DNA from: Moraxella cuniculi DSM 21768
GTDB lineage: Bacteria; Pseudomonadota; Gammaproteobacteria; Pseudomonadales; Moraxellaceae
Direction: 5' to 3'
NCBI RefSeq assembly: GCF_900156515.1
Contig: NZ_FTNU01000006.1
Span: 1-64,000, forward strand
Length of the DNA: 64,000 nucleotides
Notes under the pieces: generated by a model
The model's input: the letters and a program-made list of their open reading frames with translations, nothing else
The model's database searches: none
What the model was told of the DNA's origin: nothing
Translations under genes and position numbers: made by a program
Shown: piece after piece, positions 56,793-64,000 of the stretch
How positions within the stretch are numbered: the first letter of the stretch is position 1
How the letters are laid out: each line of letters begins with the position of its first letter

Positions 56793-57863
56793 ATGACAAA
56801 ACACATTGCAATCCTAAACGGTGATGGTATCGGACCTGAAATCGTTGCCCAAGCCGTCAAAGTGCTTGACAAACTCATCGCCAACGGGCTAGATGTTAGT
56901 TACGAATATGCCAAATTGGGTGGCGAGGCTTATGATGCGTATGGCTCACCTTATCCAGCCCAAACCCAAGAAATCGTGCGTAAAGCCGATGCGGTATTAC
57001 TTGGGGCGGTGGGTTCTCCACAATATGACAATTTGGAGCGTCCATTACGCCCAGAACGGGGACTACTTGCCATTCGCAAGGATTTGAATTTATTTGCCAA
57101 CTTGCGTCCAGCGATTCTTTATAAAGAGCTCGCCAATGCCTCTACGCTCAAGCCAGAGGTGGTGTCTGGACTTGATATTCTGATTGTGCGTGAATTAACG
57201 GGCGATATTTATTTTGGCGAACCTCGTGGTATCATCACCAACGATAAAGGCGAAAAAGAAGGCTTTAATACCATGCGTTATAGCGAAAGTGAGATTCGCC
57301 GTATCGCCAAAGTGTCTTTTGAGGCTGCCCAAAAACGCGGCAAAAAACTGTGCAGTGTGGATAAGGCAAATGTGCTAGAAACCACAGAATTATGGAAAGA
57401 GATTTTTAACGAAGTTGCAAAAGAATATCCTGATGTCAAGCTTAGCCATATGTATGTGGATAATGCTGCCATGCAATTGGTCAAGGCTCCCAAGCAGTTT
57501 GATGTGGTGGCGACAGGCAATATTTTTGGCGATATTCTCTCCGACCAAGCGTCAATGCTGACGGGTTCTATTGGTATGCTACCATCGGCAAGCCTTGATG
57601 AGAATGGCAAGGGTTTGTATGAGCCTTCACATGGCTCGGCACCTGATATTGCAGGGCAGGACAAAGCCAATCCGCTGGCGACAATTTTGTCATTGGCGAT
57701 GCTGCTTCGTTATAGCTTAAATAACGAAACTTGTGCCACTCAGATTGAAAATGCGGTACAAAAAGTACTAGAGCAGGGGCTGCGAACTGCAGATATTTAT
57801 GAAGATGGCACAACACTGGTGTCATGCAGCAAAATGGGCGATGCTATCGTTCAGTGCTTATAA
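56793..57863 (+). CDS. leuB: 3-isopropylmalate dehydrogenase
   Basis: LeuB oxidatively decarboxylates 3-isopropylmalate to 2-ketoisocaproate with NAD. Its 356 residues hold [19 protein letters not shown]. The substrate Arg residues are in [20 protein letters not shown]. The catalytic Tyr region is [13 protein letters not shown], and the metal Asp residues lie in [40 protein letters not shown] is the NAD loop. It completes leuC, leuD, leuB. Confidence 0.97.
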   Translation: MTKHIAILNGDGIGPEIVAQAVKVLDKLIANGLDVSYEYAKLGGEAYDAYGSPYPAQTQEIVRKADAVLLGAVGSPQYDNLERPLRPERGLLAIRKDLNLFANLRPAILYKELANASTLKPEVVSGLDILIVRELTGDIYFGEPRGIITNDKGEKEGFNTMRYSESEIRRIAKVSFEAAQKRGKKLCSVDKANVLETTELWKEIFNEVAKEYPDVKLSHMYVDNAAMQLVKAPKQFDVVATGNIFGDILSDQASMLTGSIGMLPSASLDENGKGLYEPSHGSAPDIAGQDKANPLATILSLAMLLRYSLNNETCATQIENAVQKVLEQGLRTADIYEDGTTLVSCSKMGDAIVQCL

Positions 57864-58185
57864 TTGACGCACTTGACAAAGATAGTTGCTTAATTTAATA
57901 AAATAGCACAGGGTGAGACTTTGTGCTGTTTTTATTCATAACTTTGCCAAAAGTTTAGGCTGTTAGACAGTGGTGCTGTTAATAAGCCTGTTTTTTGATT
58001 ATTTTGTTTGTTTGAAGGTTTGGTTAATGGGGCTGGCGTAAATTTGGCATGGACTGCTTTGACAAAATTACTTTGATGAGATGATGGTTTTTTGAGGTGG
58101 TTCAAAACTTTGATTGTCAGCCTGCTTCTGTATACAAGGATATGGTGTTTTTATTATATATTAATAAAGATAATATTATATATAA
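57864..58185. other. Intergenic region after leuB
   Basis: This 322-base interval contains a terminator near leuB and a very AT-rich part with no gene. One TTTGCCAAA word lies at 57943-57951. Nothing else is seen. Confidence 0.6.
57896..57934 (+). terminator. Terminator after leuB
   Basis: The hairpin AGCACA / TGTGCT is enclosed by A- and T-runs (GTTTTTATT), about 40 bases after leuB. Confidence 0.75.
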
Positions 58186-58956
58186 TCAATTGGGCAATAA
58201 GAGCCGCTGTCGATTGTCAAAAAATCTTCGTACCACAAGCAATGCCGACAAAGTACAAGAGATGGCACTGCCTGCACAAATCAAAAACATGGTAACAATC
58301 TGATAACGCACAGCTTGGGTGGGGTCAGCACCTGCCAAAATTTGCCCTGTCATCATGCCGGGCAGGCTTACCAAGCCGACCACCATCATTGAGTTGATGG
58401 TTGGCATCATGCCAGCAGTAATTGCACCTTTGATTGCATGATGACACGCCTCAAATGGTGTGGCTGACAATGCCAGCAGCATGCGGATTTGTGCTTGTTG
58501 TTCGTGCAGATAATCAATCAATCGCCCTGTGGTTAAAGAAATCGCCGTCAGTGAATTGCCCAAAATCAGCCCCAAAATGGGTATGATATACTGGGGCGTA
58601 TACCAAGGTGTAATTTGCAAAATCAACAACATAGCCACCAAGGCAATGCTAAAAGTTGCCACGCTCAAGGACAATAAAGTATCAAAAAGCAAGCCTTGAT
58701 AGGGTTTGCTGATGTGATTTTTGGCAGCAAAAGCGGCTATCAGCGTCATAATTGTAAGGATTGTCAAGACCTCATACCATGTTTGTCTGGCAAAAACCCA
58801 TGCCAAAATCAAACCAATCAGGCTAAGCTGAGCCACTGTGCGAATGGCGGCTATTAGCAGAGTTTTTGCCAAACCAAGCTGCAGCCAGAGAGAAATCAGT
58901 ATGGCAATCACAATCAGCATTGCAGCAAATGCCACATCAAGCATTGATAAGATCAT
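58186..58956 (-). CDS. fetB: FetB-type ABC transporter permease
   Basis: This inner-membrane permease belongs to the FetB/YbbM family, linked in E. coli to iron export and stress. It has 256 residues and many hydrophobic helices. The family motifs AAIRTVAQLSLIGLIL, YIIPILGLILGNSLTAISLT, and MLLALSATPFEACHHAIKGA are present, as is MMPTINSMMVVGLVSLPGMM. The ATG at 58956 overlaps the fetA stop as ATGA; an ORF start at 58995 would overlap far more. It is the last gene of a three-gene operon. Confidence 0.9.
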   Translation of the reverse strand: MILSMLDVAFAAMLIVIAILISLWLQLGLAKTLLIAAIRTVAQLSLIGLILAWVFARQTWYEVLTILTIMTLIAAFAAKNHISKPYQGLLFDTLLSLSVATFSIALVAMLLILQITPWYTPQYIIPILGLILGNSLTAISLTTGRLIDYLHEQQAQIRMLLALSATPFEACHHAIKGAITAGMMPTINSMMVVGLVSLPGMMTGQILAGADPTQAVRYQIVTMFLICAGSAISCTLSALLVVRRFFDNRQRLLLPN

Positions 58957-59627
58957 CTCACCCTCGTATCCAAAGAGCCTGCACGCATATACCAACAGCT
59001 TGCGGCAAGTTTGTCGCTCTCATCTGGCTGGTGGCTAACCCATAATACTGCACGGTCTTTATCAGCAGTCCAGTGATTGATACAATCAATCAGCACGGCT
59101 GCACTGCTTTTGTCCAAGGCGGCAGTCGGCTCATCAAGCAATAAAACAACTGGATCAAGCTGCAAAGTTCGTAAAAAATGCACAATTTGTCTTTCGCCTC
59201 CTGACAGGCTCTGACTCTGACGCTGCAAAAAATCTGGTTCTTTATGGAATTTGGTAAGTTGCATTTGTTGCCAGTGTAAATCAAAAGTCTTGTCTTTGTG
59301 CTGAGCAAAACGGTAGGGTAGTTGTAAATTGTCAAGCACTGTGCCATCTGGCATGAGTGGATTTTGGGTCAGTAGGGCAACTTTGTCTCGCCACAGATAA
59401 GGCGGCATATCTGCCTGTTCGATACCGTGTGGTAGGTGTAATTTCACCCAACCTTGATAGGCAATCTGTCCTGCTAGTGCCGATAATAGCAGTGATTTGC
59501 CCGAGCCAGATTCACCCATCAGCACCACTTTGTCATGCGTGCATAGCATACCTTGTGCAGCTTGTGGTGGATTTTTTTGTGGTATGGATAGCTGTAGGCA
59601 AAAATCCAGTAACTTGCTTTTCATCAA
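58953..59627 (-). CDS. fetA: FetA-type ABC transporter ATP-binding protein
   Basis: The ATPase partner of FetB has 224 residues. Walker A is MGESGSGKSLLLSALAG. The signature is QSLSGGERQIVHFLRTL, and Walker B is VVLLLDEPTAALDKSSAAV. It overlaps the upstream thioesterase gene by 4 bases and fetB by 4 bases, so three genes are translationally coupled. Confidence 0.92.
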   Translation of the reverse strand: MMKSKLLDFCLQLSIPQKNPPQAAQGMLCTHDKVVLMGESGSGKSLLLSALAGQIAYQGWVKLHLPHGIEQADMPPYLWRDKVALLTQNPLMPDGTVLDNLQLPYRFAQHKDKTFDLHWQQMQLTKFHKEPDFLQRQSQSLSGGERQIVHFLRTLQLDPVVLLLDEPTAALDKSSAAVLIDCINHWTADKDRAVLWVSHQPDESDKLAASCWYMRAGSLDTRVR

Positions 59628-60106
59628 TCACCCTGATGTTGATTGGCGTGTGTGCTTTGCAGGGCATGAACAAAGGCGGCTGGCAAGCGGTAGGGGCGGA
59701 TTTTGTTGCCGTCATTTTGTACACAAGCCAAAGTAATCATGCCCAAAGTGGCGGCTTTTTCTTGATTTGGGCGATAAATGCTCTGTTGTATGATTAGGCT
59801 GGCTGGACGCAGCTGATAGCTATCCACAGTAACGCACAATTCATCATCAACAAACAAAGGGGTATGATAGTCCAGCGTGGCATGATTAACGACAAAATGC
59901 ACCACTGCATGATGGCTACTTTGTGGGTTATGATTGTCTGCCGATGAATCAAAAAAATAACCGTCATAGCCCAGCGTTGTCAGCCAATCACGGCGACAGT
60001 TTTCAAAAAATGTCAAATGATTGGCATGATAAACGATGCCACCAGCATCTGTATGGTTGATGTATACTTTGTAGTTTTTCTGAAAAATTGGCATTGAGTT
60101 TGGCAT
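59624..60106 (-). CDS. Acyl-CoA thioesterase (4HBT, YbgC-type)
   Basis: This hotdog-fold thioesterase has 160 residues. Its active-site region is INHTDAGGIVYHANHLTFFE, with the catalytic Asp of the DAGGIVYHAN motif. The NCRRDWLTTLGYDG helix follows. It belongs to the same fold as YbgC of the Tol-Pal operon but sits in an operon with fetA-fetB, so its substrate may be different. Stop overlaps the fetA start by 4 bases (ATGA). Confidence 0.88.
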   Translation of the reverse strand: MPNSMPIFQKNYKVYINHTDAGGIVYHANHLTFFENCRRDWLTTLGYDGYFFDSSADNHNPQSSHHAVVHFVVNHATLDYHTPLFVDDELCVTVDSYQLRPASLIIQQSIYRPNQEKAATLGMITLACVQNDGNKIRPYRLPAAFVHALQSTHANQHQGD

Positions 60107-60317
60107 AATAGTTACATGAATTTGACTTAGCTAATTATTGTACACCGTTTGGGTGCCGTTTGCTACTTTTGATTTTATAAAACGGCGGATAATCAACGGC
60201 GGTATGGATAATGGTTGAATGCTATTTGGCATGGCTGGTAATCTTGTGGCAAAAAACTCCACAAATACTCAAAAACTTGTTAAAATATCAGGTCAAAATC
60301 AGCAAAATAGGCAAATC

Positions 60318-61133
60318 ATGACAACATTTGTAAGTTTTAATATCAATGGGCTGCGTGCCCGCCCACATCAACTGGCTGCGGTACAACAAATGCTTGCTGC
60401 CGATGTGATAGGGCTGCAAGAAACCAAAGTGCATGATGAGGCGTTTCCTATTGAGATGGTGCATGAGCTTGGTTATCATGTGGAATTTTTTGGGCAAAAG
60501 TCGCATTATGGCGTGGCATTATTATCCAAGCAAGCACCGATTTTTGTACAAAAAGGCTTTCCTTTTGCCGATATTGAGGCACAAAGACGCTTGATTCATG
60601 CACGATATGATTTTGCAGGCAGGCAGATTGATGTCATCAATGGCTATTTCCCACAAGGCGAGAATCGCAATCACGAAAGCAAATTTCCCATGAAGCGTGA
60701 TTTTTATGCCGACCTAAGCCATTATATTTGTGAGCTGTTGGCACAGGGGCGAGAGCTGATTGTCATGGGTGATATGAATATCTCGCCTGAGGATTGCGAT
60801 ATTGGTATCGGAGAGGCAAATGCCAAACGATGGCTTGCCAAAGGGGCTTGTTCATTTTTACCAGAGGAGCGGCAATGGTACCAAACCTTGATGGCAACTG
60901 GGCTTAGCGATACTTATCGTTTGTTTTATCCAGAATCATCAGACGAGTTTAGCTGGTTTGATTATCGCTCACGGGGTTTTGAGGATACGCCCAAGCGAGG
61001 TCTGCGAATTGATCATATTTTATGCACAGATACGCTCAAAAAAGACTGTACGGCTGCTGGCATCAGTTACCCAATTCGTGCCATGGAAAAGCCCTCTGAC
61101 CATGCACCGATTTGGGCAAAGTTTGCTTTATAA
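60318..61133 (+). CDS. xthA: Exodeoxyribonuclease III (paralogue 2)
   Basis: This is an Mg-dependent 3'-5' exonuclease/AP endonuclease with 271 residues, close to E. coli XthA (268). It starts [20 protein letters not shown]. The metal Glu is in [44 protein letters not shown] and [10 protein letters not shown] are conserved. The final [12 protein letters not shown] supplies the catalytic His. The ATG at 60318 is family-fitting; the frame extends 33 residues upstream without support. The other paralogue is at 16384. Confidence 0.94.
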   Translation: MTTFVSFNINGLRARPHQLAAVQQMLAADVIGLQETKVHDEAFPIEMVHELGYHVEFFGQKSHYGVALLSKQAPIFVQKGFPFADIEAQRRLIHARYDFAGRQIDVINGYFPQGENRNHESKFPMKRDFYADLSHYICELLAQGRELIVMGDMNISPEDCDIGIGEANAKRWLAKGACSFLPEERQWYQTLMATGLSDTYRLFYPESSDEFSWFDYRSRGFEDTPKRGLRIDHILCTDTLKKDCTAAGISYPIRAMEKPSDHAPIWAKFAL

Positions 61134-61254
61134 AGTAAGCATAGCCACTTATTGAGATTATTTTATAAACACAGCGACTGATGGGCTTTTGTCAGTTATA
61201 ATTAATGCACAATTTGCTAAATTTAATCCAAGCCATCATCATAAGGAGTTTATC

Positions 61255-62472
61255 ATGGCAGTTGGTGATATTAGCCTTCCGACAACCATTCACCCAATCA
61301 GTGGCGTGCGATTGGGCGTTGCCAAAGCACACATACGCTATGCAGATCGCCATGATTTGACCATCATTGAGATTGACAAAAACGCTGCTGTTGCCGCCAT
61401 CACTACCCAAAATCAATTTTGTGCAGCACCTGTGCAGCTTTTGCGTAAGCATATTCAGCAGTCATCACCGCGTTATTTGCTGATTAATACGGGCAATGCC
61501 AATGCGGCAACTGGTGATGATGGCTATCAGCGAGCGTTGGCGACCTGTCAGGCTTTGGCAGAGAGAGCATCTGTGGCTGTTAGTGATGTTTTGCCGTATT
61601 CTACAGGGGTGATTGGTGAGACCTTGCCCAGCGAAAAAATCATCGCCCATCTGGATACGGCATTGGCAGATTTGGCAGAGAGTCATTGGTTACAGGCAGC
61701 ACACGCCATTTGTACCACCGATACCATTGCCAAGGTTGCCAGTGAGCGTATTTTGGTTGGTGATACCGTATATCACTTCACGGGTATTTCAAAGGGTGCA
61801 GGTATGATTCGCCCCAATATGGCAACCATGCTGGGCTTTGTGGCGACTGACGCCAATATCGCACCTCAATTGCTAAATACCATGCTCAAGCGATTGGCTG
61901 ATGAGTCATTTAATCGCATCAGCATTGATGGTGATACCTCAACCAATGATTGTTGTACACTAATTGCCACCGCCCAGTCAGGCACGATTATCAATGACGA
62001 AAATCATCCGCATTATCAGCCGATTTATGAGGCATTGCGGAGGGTTTTTGTGCGTTTGGCAACTTTGATTGTGCGTGATGGCGAGGGGGCGAGTAAATTT
62101 ATCACTGTCAAGGTAACAGGCGGTGCTGATACGCAGCAGTGTGCCGATGTGGCATATTCGGTTGCTCATTCGCCTTTGGTAAAAACGGCATTTTTTGCCT
62201 CAGATCCGAACTGGGGGCGAATCTTGGCAGCGGTTGGCAATGCTGGCGTGGCACTACAACAAAGCCGTGTTGATGTATGGCTTGACGAGGTTGCGATTTG
62301 CCAAAGAGGCGGTCTGGCGGTAGGCTATAGCGAGCAGGCGGGTGCGGAGGTCATGCGTCGCCCTGAGATTACCATTCATATCAATCTTGGGCAGGGTGAG
62401 GCGACAGACACCGTGTATACTTGTGATTTGTCTTATGATTATGTCAAAATCAATGCCGATTACCGCTCATAA
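61255..62472 (+). CDS. argJ: Bifunctional glutamate N-acetyltransferase/amino-acid N-acetyltransferase
   Basis: ArgJ transfers acetyl from N-acetylornithine to glutamate (and can use acetyl-CoA) in arginine synthesis. Its 405 residues contain the self-cleavage site MATMLGFVATDANI (cut before the Thr). Also conserved are NTGNANAATGDDGYQ, PYSTGVIGETLPSEKI, and SIDGDTSTNDC. FFASDPNWGRILAAVG and the end SYDYVKINADYRS fit too. The ATG at 61255 has AAGGAG 7 bases upstream and makes the usual length. Confidence 0.97.
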   Translation: MAVGDISLPTTIHPISGVRLGVAKAHIRYADRHDLTIIEIDKNAAVAAITTQNQFCAAPVQLLRKHIQQSSPRYLLINTGNANAATGDDGYQRALATCQALAERASVAVSDVLPYSTGVIGETLPSEKIIAHLDTALADLAESHWLQAAHAICTTDTIAKVASERILVGDTVYHFTGISKGAGMIRPNMATMLGFVATDANIAPQLLNTMLKRLADESFNRISIDGDTSTNDCCTLIATAQSGTIINDENHPHYQPIYEALRRVFVRLATLIVRDGEGASKFITVKVTGGADTQQCADVAYSVAHSPLVKTAFFASDPNWGRILAAVGNAGVALQQSRVDVWLDEVAICQRGGLAVGYSEQAGAEVMRRPEITIHINLGQGEATDTVYTCDLSYDYVKINADYRS

Positions 62473-62557
62473 AGCCATCACAACCATTGCCAAAACTACG
62501 AGCCAAGCCCTTGTGATGGCTTGGTTGGTGGATAACAAAACAATAAAGCAAATTTTT

Positions 62558-62590
62558 AAAGCCTGATTAAATAACTATTAATCAGGCTTT
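62558..62590. terminator. Terminator between argJ and the isochorismatase-like gene
   Basis: The perfect hairpin AAAGCCTGATTAA / TTAATCAGGCTTT lies between two convergent genes and could end both. Confidence 0.8.
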
Positions 62591-62605
62591 AATCGAAAAC
62601 TTAGG

Positions 62606-63181
62606 TTATTTGACCAAGCTTGAGATGGTCTTAAACGCAGGGTCGTCAGCGGTTCGCAGCAACTCAAACAAGATCGCCTCTGTGGTCGTTACCGCTGCAC
62701 CTGCTCGACGCATACGGCGAATGGCTTGTTTTTTGTCATAAGGATTGCGTGAACCAATGGCATCGGCAACAATCACGGGCTGTATGCCATTATCAAGCAA
62801 ATCAAGAGCTGTTTGTAGTACGCAAACATGAGCTTCGATGCCAAAAAGCAAAGCGATGCGGCGGTTATTTTGTACAATATTTGACCAAGCTGGTGGATTA
62901 TCACAAACGCTAAAACTGCGTTTTTCAAAACTTGTGCGGTTGGCTTCATTGAGCAAACCATACAACGAACCAACGGTTTCGCCCAATCCCTTTTTATACT
63001 GCTCATTGAGCATGATGGGGACATTGAGTGCTTGCAAGCCTTGAATCAACACAGCGATTTTGTTGCTGATGCTTTCATAATCGGCGATGTGCGGCAATAG
63101 TTTTTCTTGCACATCAATCATCAAGGCTTGTACATCATCTCGTAAAATCCGATACGGTACGCCAAAAGTTTTGGTCGTCAT
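62606..63181 (-). CDS. Isochorismatase-family hydrolase (YcaC-like)
   Basis: This is a 191-residue cysteine hydrolase of the isochorismatase fold. The catalytic Asp is in ALMIDVQEKLLPHI. Lys lies in LNEQYKKGLGET, and Cys in LLFGIEAHVCVLQTALDLL. A conserved cis-peptide region precedes this Cys. Natural substrate is unknown (YcaC-type enzymes are poorly characterised). Its start has AAGGAG upstream. Single gene. Confidence 0.9.
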   Translation of the reverse strand: MTTKTFGVPYRILRDDVQALMIDVQEKLLPHIADYESISNKIAVLIQGLQALNVPIMLNEQYKKGLGETVGSLYGLLNEANRTSFEKRSFSVCDNPPAWSNIVQNNRRIALLFGIEAHVCVLQTALDLLDNGIQPVIVADAIGSRNPYDKKQAIRRMRRAGAAVTTTEAILFELLRTADDPAFKTISSLVK

Positions 63182-63447
63182 AACAACTCCTTTTTGCTGA
63201 TAAATGATGGTTTTATCATAACAAAATTTTTTACAGCTGCCAACTTTTTCTACAAAAAATCTTACCCATAAGACTGCGATGAGCAGCTAGCCATAAAAAA
63301 GCACGATTTGCCAAAATTAACCGCACAAATTGGCAAATTGTTAATGATAGATTGCTGATAATCTGTTAAAATAGCAAAGTTTATGACTATTTGATAAAAT
63401 TTTATTAAATGCAATTTAATTGATAACCAGTGTTAATTGGAAATTTT

Positions 63448-64000
63448 ATGAACCAGCAAAACCACCCAGCAGGCGAATCTGAAGCCATTGATAACGATTT
63501 GATTGCCCAGCGTCATGCCAAATTGGCAACCTTGCAACAACAAGCTGCCAAGCAGGGCAAAACCGCTTATCCAAACACCTTTAAGCGTGAGAATTATTGC
63601 GGCGATCTGCAAGCACAATTTGAAGGTCTGGATAAGGCAACCATCGAAAGTGGCGAGCAAGTTCATGCCAAAGTTGCAGGGCGAGTGATGCTCAATCGTG
63701 GCTCGTTTATCGTCATTCAGGACATGACAGGTCGCATTCAGCTGTATGTTGATCGAAAAGGTTTATCCGAGTCGGCACTTGAGCAAATCAAATCGCTGGA
63801 TTTGGGCGATATTGTCGCTGCTACGGGATATGTTGGTCGTTCGGGCAAGGGTGATTTGTATATACATTTACAAGATTTTGAATTATTAACAAAATCTTTG
63901 CGTCCGCTGCCTGACAAATTTCATGGGCTAAGTGATACCGAAGTGCGTTATCGTCAGCGTTATTTGGATTTGATTGTCAATGAACAAACACGCAAGACCT
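63448..64000 (+). CDS. lysS: Lysyl-tRNA synthetase, N-terminal part (runs off the window)
   Basis: LysS is the class II synthetase that charges tRNA-Lys. Only the first 184 residues are in the window. After a helical N-terminus ([20 protein letters not shown]) comes the anticodon-binding OB fold: [27 protein letters not shown], then [20 protein letters not shown]. The linker [20 protein letters not shown] and RYLDLIVN follow, as in other LysS. The start is the first ATG in frame. Confidence 0.95.
   Translation, partial: MNQQNHPAGESEAIDNDLIAQRHAKLATLQQQAAKQGKTAYPNTFKRENYCGDLQAQFEGLDKATIESGEQVHAKVAGRVMLNRGSFIVIQDMTGRIQLYVDRKGLSESALEQIKSLDLGDIVAATGYVGRSGKGDLYIHLQDFELLTKSLRPLPDKFHGLSDTEVRYRQRYLDLIVNEQTRKT

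Overview
The window is a 64 kb piece of a bacterial chromosome with dense, mostly housekeeping gene content and only moderate GC. The gene set and protein sequences point to a gammaproteobacterium of the Moraxellaceae, most likely Moraxella or a close relative. Supporting features are metW-metX, an ybeZ/ybeY pair, a GpsA with a long N-terminal extension, a two-subunit bacterioferritin, and leuC-leuD-leuB interrupted by small genes. This assignment rests on reading the proteins, not on a database search. No rRNA, tRNA, CRISPR array, prophage or complete insertion sequence is visible. The first ~100 bases could be the end of a mobile element.

Layout. 0.4-4 kb: Sec translocase accessory genes yajC-secD-secF (minus strand). 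4-10 kb: a CNNM/CorC-type membrane protein, an exported NTF2-like protein, a large LysM-rich MltD and a Sel1-repeat protein. 10-18 kb: metX-metW, an FKBP prolyl isomerase, L-lactate permease and dehydrogenase, an exonuclease III homologue and a FabR-like repressor. 18-25.6 kb: ychF, ndk, a frameshifted alpha/beta hydrolase, zapE, a nitroreductase, gpsA and sixA. 25.8-35.5 kb: a PepSY membrane protein, the 4.5S SRP RNA with a clear promoter, ybeZ-ybeY, a Nif3 protein, clpS-clpA and folD. 35.6-43.5 kb: sdaA, a WG-repeat protein, the iron-storage cluster bfd-bfr-bfr, an outer-membrane protein, alr and dnaB. 43.5-50.5 kb: pdxA, rsmA, apaH, pgk, a small lipoprotein, fba and ruvA. 50.5-58 kb: a LysR regulator, a broken cold-shock/DUF805 gene and leucine biosynthesis. 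58-64 kb: a thioesterase-fetA-fetB operon, xthA, argJ, an isochorismatase-like hydrolase and the start of lysS.

The most unusual stretch is 51.7-56.8 kb. A cold-shock-like/DUF805 membrane gene is split exactly at a run of eight C, which suggests phase variation. It is driven by a clear promoter flanked by two repeated operator-like palindromes. The leucine operon then carries three lower-GC passengers. These are a small RelA/SpoT-type nucleotide synthetase, preceded by a 35-42 codon ORF and translationally coupled to a PEBP/YbhB protein, and an EVE/PUA-like protein between leuD and leuB. RelA/SpoT toxins and EVE-like domains both occur in bacterial defence systems, so this is the best candidate for something undescribed, but the function is inference.

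The bacterioferritin pair shows a clear division of labour. One subunit keeps the ferroxidase ligands but has no haem methionine, and the other keeps the haem methionine but has lost ferroxidase ligands. Bfd lies just upstream, and a Fur-box-like site sits between them. A 9-base word, TTTGCCAAA/TTTGGCAAA, recurs in intergenic DNA and may be a genome-specific signal.
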